Assembly (NCBI RefSeq): GCF_000337095.1
Contig: NZ_AOIV01000025.1
Span: forward strand, 1-64,000
DNA: 64,000 nucleotides
Reading direction: 5' to 3'
Source: Halogeometricum pallidum JCM 14848
GTDB taxonomy: Archaea; Halobacteriota; Halobacteria; Halobacteriales; Haloferacaceae
A program made the position numbers and the translations under genes. The stretch's first letter is position 1, and every line of letters begins with the position of its first letter. The notes under the pieces were generated by a model that ran no database searches, was not told where the DNA came from, and saw only the letters and a program-made list of their open reading frames with translations. This document shows positions 54,860 through 63,960 of this stretch, in pieces.

Positions 54860-54951
54860 CCCCGCCGCACGACCGTCCGGCGCGTTCCGGACGACTCTCC
54901 GTCCCGCTCCGGCACCCTCTTACTTCCGCGCCGTCTCCCGATTGACGAACG

Positions 54952-55575
54952 ATGTCGAACCTCGACGACTCGATAGACGCGGCCGCGGCGGCCGTCCGCG
55001 CGGGCGAAGCCGTCGTCTATCCGACGGAGACGGTCTACGGCCTCGGCGCGGACGCGACGGACGCCGACGCCGTCGAACGCGTGTTCGAACTGAAGGGACG
55101 CGACCGAACCAAGCCGCTCTCGGTCGGCGTCCCCGACGTGGCCGCCGCCCGCGAGTACGCCCGCCCGACGCCGTTCGAGACCCGGTTCATGGAGCGGTTT
55201 CTCCCCGGTCCCGTCACCGTCGTCGTCGAACGCGGTCCTGATCTCCCGGACGCGCTCACGGCCGGCCGAGCGCGCGTCGGCGTCCGCGTCCCCGACTACG
55301 AGACCACGCTCGAGTTCTACCGCCGCGCCGGCCGACCCGTGACGGCGACCAGCGCGAACCGGAGCGGTGCCCCGAGCATCCGGACGCCCGCCGAACTGGA
55401 CCCGGCGCTCCGAAAGCGCGTCGGCGCGGTCCTCGACGCCGGCGAGACGCCCGGCGGCACCGAGAGCACCGTCGTCGACCCCGGTCGGAACGTGATACAC
55501 CGCCGCGGCGCGATGGCCGACGAGGTGGCGGCGTGGCTGACCGAGGAGGCGGGCGCGCCGCCGACCGTCGAGTAG
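54952..55575 (+). CDS. sua5: L-threonylcarbamoyladenylate synthase (Sua5/YrdC)
   Basis: This 207-residue YrdC domain makes threonylcarbamoyl-AMP for t6A37 in ANN-decoding tRNAs. Landmarks: VVYPTETVYGLGADA, ELKGRDRTKPLSVGV, RFLPGPVTVV, TATSANRSGAPS. It is YrdC-length, lacking most of the C-terminal Sua5 domain of thermophilic archaea, but with ~20 extra residues after the core. Start ATG 54952. It converges on the Cas4-like gene with 15 bp between. Confidence 0.92.
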   Translation: MSNLDDSIDAAAAAVRAGEAVVYPTETVYGLGADATDADAVERVFELKGRDRTKPLSVGVPDVAAAREYARPTPFETRFMERFLPGPVTVVVERGPDLPDALTAGRARVGVRVPDYETTLEFYRRAGRPVTATSANRSGAPSIRTPAELDPALRKRVGAVLDAGETPGGTESTVVDPGRNVIHRRGAMADEVAAWLTEEAGAPPTVE

Positions 55576-55590
55576 GGGCGGTACGGAGAC

Positions 55591-56259
55591 TCACAACCCC
55601 AGCAGCGTCTTCAGCGACCGCGTCTTCGTCCCGCAGGTCGTCCGGTACTCGCAGGCGGCGCACTTCTTCGAGTCGCGGACGCGGGGCGGGACGCCCTCCG
55701 TTCGTCTGACCGTCCACAGCGTCCGCCGGTAGGCGCCCGCGTTCCGCGTCGTGACCCGGACCGCCCGGACGACGCCGTGGGCCGGATACTCGACCAGCGC
55801 GCGCGGAATCTCGCGCTCCCGCTCCCACGCCAGCGCCTTGGCGACGGCGACGGCCCGGACGCGCTGAGGCTCCCAGACGCCGCGTTCGGGCGGGTCACCG
55901 GGGGACACGAGCGTCGGCGTCGGCGGGTCGCCGCCGAGCACCTTGTGTGCGACGCCGTGGCAGTCGCGCCCGCGGAGGAACACCTCCCGACCGGTCGGCG
56001 CCGCCAACTCCGCCCAGTCGTCGCGTTCGGTCAGGCGGCCGAGGTTCTCGCGGTAGGTGTCGGGCGGAACCACGACGGGACGCGCGTCGAGTTCGTCGTC
56101 GTCGGCCCTCAGTAGTTCGTCGTACCGGAACGCCAGTTCCCGAACCGCCTCGACCTCCGGCGGCGGCGCGTGGTCGTCGTACTTCTCGGCGTAGTACAGT
56201 TGCCGGGGACAGTAGGCCGCTCGCGCGAGGTGCGAGAACGGCGTCGAGGGTCGTGACAC
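55591..56259 (-). CDS. Orphan Cas4/RecB-like protein with degenerate nuclease core
   Basis: This 222-residue protein looks like Cas4-family proteins: the N-terminal Cys in AAYCPRQLYY, and a cluster at the end, KKCAACEYRTTCGTKTR, that would hold an Fe-S cluster. The PD-(D/E)xK active-site residues (G-x-x-D then E-x-K) are not evident; the region reads VLGGDPPTPTLVSPGDPPER. No CRISPR array or other cas gene is in the window. It may be a repair-related or structural relative. GTG 56259 is the start. Function uncertain. Confidence 0.7.
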   Translation of the reverse strand: MSRPSTPFSHLARAAYCPRQLYYAEKYDDHAPPPEVEAVRELAFRYDELLRADDDELDARPVVVPPDTYRENLGRLTERDDWAELAAPTGREVFLRGRDCHGVAHKVLGGDPPTPTLVSPGDPPERGVWEPQRVRAVAVAKALAWEREREIPRALVEYPAHGVVRAVRVTTRNAGAYRRTLWTVRRTEGVPPRVRDSKKCAACEYRTTCGTKTRSLKTLLGL

Positions 56260-56325
56260 GGGGACGTTGGCGCCGCTCCCGTACTTGAACGTTCGCCGGA
56301 AGAGGGTCGGGGGCCGACCCGATTC

Positions 56326-57225
56326 TCAGAGGTCGAAACCGGGTTCGTACGCGAGTAGTCCCGTCAGCGCGTCCTTCGTCGACCCCTCGCGCACGCCCAG
56401 TTCCGCGTCGGAAACGTCGGCCAGTCGCTCGACGACGCGGCGCCTCTCGGGCACCTGCGAGGGGTGTTCGCGGGCGAAGTGGACGAGCGAGACGTGCGCG
56501 TACGTCCACACGTCCCCGTCGTCGTCCGACAGGGCCTCGGGAAGCGCCGTCACCGTCCGCGGGAACCGCCGGGGTTCGGCGCCGAGCAGTTTCCCGGCCG
56601 CCATCACGCCCGCGAGTCGCACCGTCGCGTCGCCGTCGCGCATCGCCGCCGTCACCTGCCTGTCGGTCCGGGCGACGGCTTCGGGGAACGCCTCGCCGAC
56701 TTCGCCGACGACGGCCAACGCGGCCCGCCGGGTCGGCACGTGCGGCGTCTCCAACCGGCGCACGGCGGCGTCGAGACCCTTCCTCGCCGCCGCGGGATGG
56801 ACGGCGGCGAGTTGTGCGAGGGCGCGCATGCCGACGAACGAGAGCGACTCGGCGTCGGCGGCGGCGCACGCCGCGATGTCGTCGGCCCACACCTCGAACT
56901 CCACGGGGCGGAGGAGACCGAGGAGGTCCAACGCCTCCCCGGCGGCCCGTCGGGCCTCGTCCCCGCAGTCGCGGACGATGACCAGCAGGTCTCCGACGGT
57001 ATCGCCCGCGCTCACGGGGTCAGACAACGCGGTTTCGACGACTCCGTCGACGAACGCCGTCGGGTCGACGGCCTCGTCCCGGTCGTCGAAGCGGGTCGCT
57101 CGTCCTTCGTCCGCCGTCCGATTCGGCGTCCGGTTCTCCGCGCTGTCGTCGACGGTTTCGAGTCCGGCGTCGTCTCCGTCTGGAGGGTTTCGTGACACGG
57201 TGTAGCCTCGGATACTGCTCGCCAC
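56326..57225 (-). CDS. HEAT-repeat protein
   Basis: This 299-residue protein consists of helical hairpins in series from about 55: DEARRAAGEALDLLGLL, MRALAQLAAVHPAAARKGLD, TRRAALAVVGEVGEAFPEA, VRLAGVMAAGKLL and YAHVSLVHFAREHPSQ, typical HEAT units of about 35-40 residues. The N-terminal 50 residues are disordered and acidic. Such scaffolds bind proteins. The GTG at 57225 is the longest start; the beginning is uncertain. It is divergent from the DnaJ-ferredoxin gene. Confidence 0.8.
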   Translation of the reverse strand: MASSIRGYTVSRNPPDGDDAGLETVDDSAENRTPNRTADEGRATRFDDRDEAVDPTAFVDGVVETALSDPVSAGDTVGDLLVIVRDCGDEARRAAGEALDLLGLLRPVEFEVWADDIAACAAADAESLSFVGMRALAQLAAVHPAAARKGLDAAVRRLETPHVPTRRAALAVVGEVGEAFPEAVARTDRQVTAAMRDGDATVRLAGVMAAGKLLGAEPRRFPRTVTALPEALSDDDGDVWTYAHVSLVHFAREHPSQVPERRRVVERLADVSDAELGVREGSTKDALTGLLAYEPGFDL

Positions 57226-57396
57226 TGCACGATGGGGACGGTTATAGTTACGCCGTCGATTCCCCGTTTTGAGAATTTGAGCGCCGCTCCCGTCGATTCG
57301 TCCGCCGGTCGTCGAACGCGCGTCGGACGCCCGACGCGCCGCCGATGAGTTTCCGGGAGAGGAGATGATTTACGTGGCCGTTCCTTACCGCCGAAC

Positions 57397-58086
57397 GTGG
57401 ATTCTCCGTTCGACGTTCTCGGAGTCGGGCCGGACGCGGACGACGCGGAGGTCGACCGGGCCTACCGGCGTCGAGTCATCGAAGTTCATCCGGACCAGGG
57501 CGGGTCGGCGAGCGAGTTTCACCGGGTTCGGACCGCCTACGAGCAGATCATGGCCGGCGACGTCCCGGACCCCATTCCGGACGACGCCGCGACCGCCCCC
57601 GGCCCCGACTCCGCCGGCGTCGACGACTCCGACGCCGGCGAGGACGAGGAGACCGAACAGGAGGGGTCGCGGGTCGAGTATCTCAACTACGAGGTGCTCG
57701 ACGACCACGGCTGGGACCTCGGCGACGACGACCTCTTCGAGAAGGCGGCCGACGCGGGCCTCGCCCACGAGGACTACGGGCAGTTCCTCGCACTCCCGCG
57801 GGAGTCGCTCCTCGAAGCGGCCGAGAATCGCGGGTTCGCGTGGCCGTACGCCTGTCGAGGCGGCGCGTGCGCGAACTGCGCCGTCGCCGTCTTCGAGGGC
57901 GAGATGGACACGCCCGGCGACCACATCCTCCCCTCGACCATGCTCGACAGCGACATCCGCCTCTCCTGTATGGGCGGACCCGTCTCCGACGAGATGAAAG
58001 TCGTCTACAACGTCAAGCACCTCCCCGGTCTCGACGAACTCCGACTCCCGCCGTACCCGTTCGACAAGGCGCGCATGAACGACTGA
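57397..58086 (+). CDS. J-domain/2Fe-2S ferredoxin fusion protein
   Basis: This 229-residue protein has a J-domain at 1-55, with HPDQGGSASEFHRVRTAYEQ carrying the HPD tripeptide needed to stimulate Hsp70 ATPase, an acidic linker, and a plant/halophile-type [2Fe-2S] ferredoxin domain from ~95 with CRGGACANC (C-x4-C-x2-C) and the fourth Cys in DIRLSCMGG. This links a chaperone module to an electron carrier, perhaps for Fe-S cluster delivery. GTG 57397 is the start; no ATG fits. The upstream 170 bp is promoter DNA. Confidence 0.85.
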   Translation: MDSPFDVLGVGPDADDAEVDRAYRRRVIEVHPDQGGSASEFHRVRTAYEQIMAGDVPDPIPDDAATAPGPDSAGVDDSDAGEDEETEQEGSRVEYLNYEVLDDHGWDLGDDDLFEKAADAGLAHEDYGQFLALPRESLLEAAENRGFAWPYACRGGACANCAVAVFEGEMDTPGDHILPSTMLDSDIRLSCMGGPVSDEMKVVYNVKHLPGLDELRLPPYPFDKARMND

Positions 58087-58291
58087 CGCCGCGAACCGCC
58101 GACTCGCCCGGCCTCTCACACGGATGCGATTCGACGCCGCCACGGCGGTCGTTTCGTCGATTCTGTCGGAGAACTGCCGATCGAGTGGCTCTACCCTCAA
58201 TTATTTGCTACTGGGTATCATCGTCCAACCCACGACAGCAGCGCGGTGACGCCGAAGCGAACGTCGCAGATGCAGTCGAAGAGGGGAAATA

Positions 58292-58564
58292 ATGAGCAAC
58301 GATACCACGACAGCCGATTCTAACGCAGTTCCGACCAACGAACCACCTCGCGAACGACTGTTACACGAGATCGTCTCGCGAGTCGCGGAGGCGAACGACT
58401 GCGGCGTGTTTGACCTCCGACCGGTGTCGGAGGTGGTCGACCCGGAGGCCCTTGAAGCGCTCCTGATCGCGTCGAACACGACCATGACGGTCACCTTCGC
58501 CTACGAAGGCGGACTGGTGCGGGTGAGCGAGGCGGGCGTCGAGTTCGAATTCGAACTCGACTGA
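58292..58564 (+). CDS. HalOD1 output-domain protein (second copy)
   Basis: This 90-residue HalOD1-like protein is built RERLLHEIVSRVAEANDCGV, DLRPVSEVVDPEALEALLI, then a strand VTFAYEGGLVRVSEAGVEF. It is shorter than the copy at 36367 and only distantly similar. GAGG just before the ATG is a ribosome site. Likely a small regulator; no partner gene is adjacent. Confidence 0.7.
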   Translation: MSNDTTTADSNAVPTNEPPRERLLHEIVSRVAEANDCGVFDLRPVSEVVDPEALEALLIASNTTMTVTFAYEGGLVRVSEAGVEFEFELD

Positions 58565-58664
58565 CCGCGCGATGTGCGTCGGTGCGTCCGTCCCGCCGGT
58601 CCCGAGCCGTCGCTCCTCGAACTGATTCGCGCAGATATTTGACATACCTGTCCCGACACTCGGC

Positions 58665-58949
58665 GTGTTCGACCGCACGTCCCTCCTCTCCGGGGCCGTC
58701 GTCAGACTGTCGTTCTCCCGGAGCAACCTGCGCGAATCTCGTTCTCGCTGGTCGCTCCTCCACGTTCTCCTCGTCGCCGGCGGCGCGCAGTTCGGCGTCC
58801 AGATGAACTTCCCCATCCCGTCAAGTCTCACTACCGCCATCTGGTTTCTCGTCCTCGGCGTCGGCTGGGCGGCACTGCTCGTCGGCGTTCAGATGAGCCG
58901 CGAAAACGCGTCGTCGGGGTCCGACCCGACGGCCGTGACGACGGACTGA
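58665..58949 (+). CDS. Small membrane protein
   Basis: This protein of up to 94 residues has one clear hydrophobic hairpin: LLHVLLVAGGAQFGVQMNF and TAIWFLVLGVGWAALLVGVQM. The N-terminal 25 residues are basic and Ser/Arg-rich, unlike most halophile proteins, so the start (GTG 58665) is uncertain and a later GTG could be used. Function unknown. Confidence 0.5.
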   Translation: MFDRTSLLSGAVVRLSFSRSNLRESRSRWSLLHVLLVAGGAQFGVQMNFPIPSSLTTAIWFLVLGVGWAALLVGVQMSRENASSGSDPTAVTTD

Positions 58950-59052
58950 GTCGCTCCCCGGCGACATCCGTCCGCAGTTCTGCCGGCTTTTCCCCCGCCG
59001 ATTCCCCACTGTACCCTATTCCCCGTCCGCCCGCGTAGAGCGACGACGCGAT

Positions 59053-59226
59053 TCAGTAGTGCGAGCAGCGTCCGTTGAGGTGGTGTCGGACGGTGTCCTC
59101 GTCGAACTCGAAGTGCGTCGAGAGCGCCTCCACCGTGTACCCCACTTCGGCGGCCAGTCGCATCTCGGTGCATTCGTCGGCGTCCACGGGTTCGAATTCG
59201 TCGTTGAGTTCTGCTTCTGTGTGCAT
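59053..59226 (-). CDS. 57-residue conserved small protein (possible HTH)
   Basis: This acidic micro-protein has the core EMRLAAEVGYTVEALSTHFE then FDEDTVRHHLNGRCSHY, which looks like a single helix-turn-helix with a His-Cys-rich end that could bind zinc. ATG 59226, stop 59053. I have the impression that similar short proteins recur in haloarchaeal genomes; function unknown. An AT-rich spacer lies upstream on its 5' side. Confidence 0.7.
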   Translation of the reverse strand: MHTEAELNDEFEPVDADECTEMRLAAEVGYTVEALSTHFEFDEDTVRHHLNGRCSHY

Positions 59227-59611
59227 ACTTCCCCATTAGGTGGTGTGAGGATTGGGGTTGTGCGTATACACATAGCTAGTCGAAAAAACCGATACTATAG
59301 TAGTGGAATTAACTCACTTAGCAGATATTCATCTATACTCAACATAAAAGCGGCTTAGTATGTACGGAGAGTTGGTCAGTTGTTCGAGTCGGGGGGTGGT
59401 CGAGTGCGCGACGCCGCGATGAGCGGAGCGAGTCGTTTTCTGATTCGGGCGTTCACCGGAGCCGTCGCACCGCGAGAACGACCCGACGTCTCTGAGGAGG
59501 ACGCTCGACAGACACGAACTCTCCTGTACCGAGACTCGCAGGCTCGTTTCGCGACGTTCGAACCGTTCGCTGTGCATTTCTGGCTCCTCACGTGCGTTCG
59601 TCGCACAGAAA
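59227..59611. other. AT-rich intergenic spacer with no supported gene
   Basis: This 385-bp gap is the longest without a gene. Bases ~59275-59365 are clearly AT-rich for this genome and include CTATAG and CATAAAAGCGG. The ORFs crossing it are not credible: the plus-strand one ends in GPPGFEPGS, the known false translation of a reversed tRNA T-arm. It may carry promoters, an origin-like or a small RNA; nothing decisive is visible. Confidence 0.6.
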
Positions 59612-59684
59612 TGGGACCGCCCGGATTCGAACCGGGGTCACGGGCACCCAAGGCCCGAAGTATACCAGGCTAACCCACGGTCCC
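59612..59684 (-). tRNA. tRNA-Pro (anticodon TGG)
   Basis: This 73-nt cloverleaf is on the minus strand: acceptor GGGACCG pairs with CGGTCCC, the anticodon stem CGGGC/GCCCG encloses loop CTTGGGT with anticodon TGG, and the T-arm is CCCGG-TTCGAAT-CCGGG. The D-loop holds GG in CCTGGTA. Discriminator A; no CCA is encoded and no intron is seen. The D-stem includes one weak pair. Confidence 0.93.
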
Positions 59685-59731
59685 GCATCTACCGGTGGGG
59701 TCGTGCGGCGGTAAAGCGTTTCGCTCGGCGT

Positions 59732-61594
59732 TCACGCGGGTGGCGTGAGACCCCACCACGCGGCGATTCCGATTGTCGTGACCACCGCGAACAGGAACTG
59801 CAGGGGCGCTCCGACCCGCAGGTAGTCCGTGAATCGATACCCGCCGGGACCGTAGACGAAGAGGTTCGTCTGGTAGCCGACGGGCGTCATGAACGCCGTC
59901 GACGCCGCGAACGTCACCGCGAGGATGAACGCGAACGCGTTCGCCCCGAGCGTTCCCGCCGCCTCGACGGCGACGGGTATCATGAGGACGACGCTCGCGT
60001 TGTTCGAGACGACGTTCGTCAGCAGGGCGGTGACGAGGTAGAACACCCCGAGGACGCCGATGAGGGGGAGGAAATCGCCCGTCAGCACGACGAACTCCGC
60101 GAGCAGCGCCGCCGCCCCCGAGTTCTCCATGGCGATGCCGAGGGGGATGACGCCCGCGAGGAGGAAGATGACGTCCCACTGGACGGCGTCGTACAGTTCC
60201 GGCGGACGGAGACAGCCCGTCGCCACCATCGCTAGCGCGCCGGCGAGGGCGGAGACGACGATGGGGATGATGTCCAGGGCCGCGAGGGCGACGACGACGG
60301 CGACGATGCCGATGGCGACGGGAATCTTCCCCTCGCGGTAGTCGTGCCGGTGTACCTCTTGGGCGACGATGAAGTCGCGGTTGGTGTCGAGGCGTTCGAT
60401 ACTGTCGGTCGTCGCCTGCACGAGGAGCGTGTCGCCGACGCGGAGTCTGATGTTGTCCATCCGTCGGCGGACGAGTTCCCCGCCGCGTCGGAGGGCGAGG
60501 ACGGTGGCGTCGTAGCGCTGGCGGAAACTGGCCGAGGCCAGCGACTCGCCGACGAGCGAGGACCCCGGCGCGACGACGACTTCGACGAGATTCTGTCCGG
60601 ACTCGCCCGTCTCTAGCTCCGCCTCGTCGACGGTGACCGGAACGGGATTCAACCCCTCCACGTCGAGGAGTTCGACGAGCGTGTCGCGGTCGGTTCTGAG
60701 CGCGAACACGTCGCCCGCATGAATCTCCTTCGGGCCGAGCGGTTCGAGGAACACCTCCCCGTCGCGGATGAGTTGGATGAGGTCCACGTCGAACTCCGTC
60801 TCTACGAGCGCCCGTTGGACCTGCTGGCCCACCAGCGGCGAGTCCTCGCGGACGACGACTTCGGTGAGGTAGTCGCTCATCTCGAACTCCTCGGTCAGGT
60901 CGCGTTCGGGCTTGATGCGCTCGGGCGTGAGCCACTTCCCCACGGTGAGCAGGTAGACGGTGCCGACGACGCTCACGGCGAGTCCCAACTCTGTGAACTC
61001 GAACATCGTGAACGTGCGGCCGATGAGGCGGCCCGAGAGGTCCGAGGCGAGGATGTTCGTTGAGGTACCGATGAGCGTGAGCATTCCGCCGAACATCGAG
61101 GCGTACGACAGCGGCAGGAGGAGTTTCGACGGCGAGGTGCCGCCGCGCTGGGCCAGGTCGGTCACCATCGGCAGGAGGATGGCGACGGCGGCGGTGTTGT
61201 TGATGAACCCCGAGATGGGGCCGACGACGCCGATGGTCGCCCCCAACTGCCGGGACTCGCTGTCGCCGGTGAACGACGCTATCTTCGCGCCGAGCATCTG
61301 GACGATGCCGGTCCGCTGGACCCCTTCGCTCAGGATGAACATCGCCAGCACCGTCAGCGTCGCCGTGCTGGCGAATCCGGAGAGCGCCTGCTGGGGGTAG
61401 GGGTCGAACAGTAGAACCGGTTCCGAGAGGAGGCCCCACGTCACCAGCCACTCGGAGGCCGGTTGCGCGAGCATCAGCGTCACCATCACCCCGAGCGCGG
61501 TCACGTCCACGGGAACCGGTTCGGTGGCGAAGAACACCAACGCGAGAAGGATGACCGCGGAGACGACGACGATGCTCGGCGTTATCGTTACCAC
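59732..61594 (-). CDS. SLC13/DASS-family permease with two RCK_C domains
   Basis: This 620-residue transporter has N- and C-terminal blocks of membrane helices, with motifs SGFINNTAAVAILLPM (~110) and TNVVSNNASVVLMIPVAVE (~520), the Ser-Asn-Asn/Thr signatures of DASS carriers. Two cytoplasmic RCK_C domains sit in the middle (~220-395), LVEVVVAPGSSLVGESLASA being the second. It may move dicarboxylates, sulfate or an inorganic anion with Na+; RCK_C domains suggest ligand gating. The start ATG is 61594. The tRNA-Pro gene lies 47 bp beyond its stop codon. Confidence 0.87.
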   Translation of the reverse strand: MVTITPSIVVVSAVILLALVFFATEPVPVDVTALGVMVTLMLAQPASEWLVTWGLLSEPVLLFDPYPQQALSGFASTATLTVLAMFILSEGVQRTGIVQMLGAKIASFTGDSESRQLGATIGVVGPISGFINNTAAVAILLPMVTDLAQRGGTSPSKLLLPLSYASMFGGMLTLIGTSTNILASDLSGRLIGRTFTMFEFTELGLAVSVVGTVYLLTVGKWLTPERIKPERDLTEEFEMSDYLTEVVVREDSPLVGQQVQRALVETEFDVDLIQLIRDGEVFLEPLGPKEIHAGDVFALRTDRDTLVELLDVEGLNPVPVTVDEAELETGESGQNLVEVVVAPGSSLVGESLASASFRQRYDATVLALRRGGELVRRRMDNIRLRVGDTLLVQATTDSIERLDTNRDFIVAQEVHRHDYREGKIPVAIGIVAVVVALAALDIIPIVVSALAGALAMVATGCLRPPELYDAVQWDVIFLLAGVIPLGIAMENSGAAALLAEFVVLTGDFLPLIGVLGVFYLVTALLTNVVSNNASVVLMIPVAVEAAGTLGANAFAFILAVTFAASTAFMTPVGYQTNLFVYGPGGYRFTDYLRVGAPLQFLFAVVTTIGIAAWWGLTPPA

Positions 61595-61717
61595 ACCGTC
61601 ACCGAAACGCCCCCGTCAGAAAAGGATATAGGTTCACATGGCTGCCGTTTGCCGGTTTCATTGGCGTCAACGCGGCGGTGTGGACGAACGCTGTCGACGT
61701 TCTATCGATGGACCCCC

Positions 61718-63847
61718 TTACAACTCCTCGTCGGCCAGTTCCATCTCGGCGACGATGTCGTACGGACTCAGACCGCCGCGGATGCCGCCGAGGATGCGGA
61801 AGGCGTCCCGCGGCGCGAGGAAGTGCCGGCAGACGGCGCGGCCGAGGGGGGTCGGCTCGAATCCGTCGATGAACTTCCACTCCAAGAGTTTCCCGACGGC
61901 GTGCTTCGTCGGCACGTCGCCGAGCATCCGGTCGTTCAGGCGCTTGGCCTTCTTGCCGGCGACGATGATGTTCGCAAGCGTCTCCTCGGCGGCGGCGGAC
62001 TCGTCGTAAACGGTGATCACGTCCTCCATCTCCCCTTTCAGGAGCTTGAACGCCACCTCGTCCTCCGTCATCTCCATGGAGTTGTGGTACGACGCGTCGG
62101 GTTCGACGAGGAGGTACACCGTCCCCTTGTCGTGGTAGTCCGGCCGCCCGGCCCGACCAAGCATCTGCTCGAACTCCTGGACGGAGAGCCACTCGATGCC
62201 CATCGCCAGCGTGTCGAACACCACCTGCGAGGCGGGGAAGTCGACGCCGGCGGCCAAGGCGGCGGTGGTGACGACGGCCGCTAAGTCCTGGTTCCCGAAC
62301 TGCCGTTCGACCTGCTTGCGACGGCGGTAGTCGAGGCCCGCGTGGTACGGCGCGGCGTCGTACTCCAGCTTTCTAGATATCTCGTGACAGCGCCTGCGGG
62401 AGTTGGTGAACACGATGGTCTGACCCCGATACCCCTTCGAGGACTTCGTGTCGAACTCCCGTCTGACGAGTTTGTTGATGATGTCGGGCTTCTCGCGGCC
62501 GTCGGCGAACGTGACGTGGCGTTCGATTGGGACGGGTCGCTCCTCGAATTCGATGAGCGTCGACCGAAGCTTCCGCGCCAGCGTCTCGGGGTTTCCGACC
62601 GTCGCTGAGAGGTAGACGTACTGCGCGCCGTCGTAGCGCTCCCGTCGTTGCTCTCGCTCCTCGCAGTAGTGTTTCAGCCGGGAGATCATCCCGTCGAGGC
62701 GGTGGCCGCGTTCGTCCTCCTTGAGCGTGTGCACCTCGTCGATGACGACGGTGGCGATGTCGCCGAGGTCCTTGCCCGTCCGCAGGGCGTGGTCGATGCC
62801 CTCGTAGGTGCCGACGATGATGTCGGCGTTCGGGTCGAAGCGGTTGCCGTCGTCGTTGATGCGGGAGGCGCCCACGCGGATGGTAACGTTCAGGTCGTCG
62901 CCGTAGCGCTCCTCGAAGTCCTCGTGCTTCTGGTTGGCGAGGGCCACGAGGGGAACGAGAAAGAGCATCTTCCCCTTCCCCTCCAGCGCGCGATTCACGC
63001 CCGCGAGTTCGCCGACGAGCGTCTTCCCGGTCGCCGTCGCCGACACGACGAGTTGGTCGCGGCCCTCGAACAGGCCGTTCTCGACGGCGAGCGACTGCAC
63101 CGGCAGCAGGGTGTCGAAGCGGTCCTCGACCATCGACTGCAGTTTCGGGTCCAAATCGAGGGTCGACGTCGGGACCAAATCCACGTCGTCGGTCGTCGCG
63201 GAGACGGTGTCGAACTTCGTGAGGTCGGGGTCTAACCCCCCCTTCAGGAGGTTGGAGATGCGGCCGAGGTCCTGCGTCTCCAAGAGGAGGGATTCGAGGC
63301 GTTCCTGTGCGGCCTTCGTCATCGTCCCCGTCCCGGAGAAGTCGAGTTCGCGCTCCAGTTCCCGCTTCGCGCAGTCCGGGCAGATGTGCTCGTTGTCGGC
63401 CTTGATGGCCGTCTCGCCGGTGATGGGCGAATAGCGGCCGTTCGAGGCGCAGAAGCGGCAGGTACGCACGACGAGGGCTTCCAACTGGTAGCCCTCCAGC
63501 ATCTCGCGAAACTCGTCGCGGCGGGACTTGGAGGTCTGCTGGGAGATGCGGATTCGCTCGGCTCTGCGGGCCAGTTCGACGAACTGGCTCGGGTCTCGGG
63601 GCTCGTCCGACGACCCGCGCTTGACGCGGAACTTCGCGGGGCGGGGGCCGGCGCTCGTCTCCTTCAGTTCGAGCACGGCGCGGAAGACGCGCTCTCCGTC
63701 CCGTTGGACGACGACGAGGAAGTCGTCGTTCGTCTCGTGGACGAACAGCGTGTCGACGCGGCCGACCTGTTTGGACACGCCCTCAGGTAGGAGGACGGGG
63801 TATTTCAGCGGTTCGTCTATCGGCCGACCGCTCTCTCGGCGAATCAC
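61718..63847 (-). CDS. Ski2-like DEAD/DEAH helicase with N-terminal zinc finger
   Basis: This 709-residue helicase has the N-terminal ~230 residues as a specific domain with a zinc site CRFCASNG...CPDC (~130-160). The motor follows: motif I VSATATGKTLVGE (~275), DExH motif VVIDEVHTL, motif III YLSATVGNPE, and motif VI FEQMLGRAGRPDYHDKG, with a C-terminal winged-helix/ratchet region. This order is that of archaeal Ski2/Hel308-like enzymes that unwind DNA or RNA; the N-terminal extension differs from Hel308. The start is GTG 63847. It ends with ELADEEL. Confidence 0.88.
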   Translation of the reverse strand: MIRRESGRPIDEPLKYPVLLPEGVSKQVGRVDTLFVHETNDDFLVVVQRDGERVFRAVLELKETSAGPRPAKFRVKRGSSDEPRDPSQFVELARRAERIRISQQTSKSRRDEFREMLEGYQLEALVVRTCRFCASNGRYSPITGETAIKADNEHICPDCAKRELERELDFSGTGTMTKAAQERLESLLLETQDLGRISNLLKGGLDPDLTKFDTVSATTDDVDLVPTSTLDLDPKLQSMVEDRFDTLLPVQSLAVENGLFEGRDQLVVSATATGKTLVGELAGVNRALEGKGKMLFLVPLVALANQKHEDFEERYGDDLNVTIRVGASRINDDGNRFDPNADIIVGTYEGIDHALRTGKDLGDIATVVIDEVHTLKEDERGHRLDGMISRLKHYCEEREQRRERYDGAQYVYLSATVGNPETLARKLRSTLIEFEERPVPIERHVTFADGREKPDIINKLVRREFDTKSSKGYRGQTIVFTNSRRRCHEISRKLEYDAAPYHAGLDYRRRKQVERQFGNQDLAAVVTTAALAAGVDFPASQVVFDTLAMGIEWLSVQEFEQMLGRAGRPDYHDKGTVYLLVEPDASYHNSMEMTEDEVAFKLLKGEMEDVITVYDESAAAEETLANIIVAGKKAKRLNDRMLGDVPTKHAVGKLLEWKFIDGFEPTPLGRAVCRHFLAPRDAFRILGGIRGGLSPYDIVAEMELADEEL

Positions 63848-63960
63848 TCGCGTCCGCTGTCAACGACGCCCCGAAAGCTCCCGCCCGCGGCAGTCGTTCG
63901 CGCAGTCGTCGCGCGTCCGACCCCGGCCGCTATCGCTCGCTGCGTCCGTCTTCCGCCGCG

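Noticed and set aside
55591-56259. Part of a CRISPR-Cas locus
   Set aside because: No repeat-spacer array and no cas1, cas2 or effector gene is seen in the window; only the Cas4-like protein stands alone.
59380-59673. Plus-strand ORF ending in GPPGFEPGS and KARSIPG
   Set aside because: This is the reverse of tRNA-Pro; the GPPGFEPGS string is a well-known false translation of a reversed tRNA T-arm and acceptor stem.
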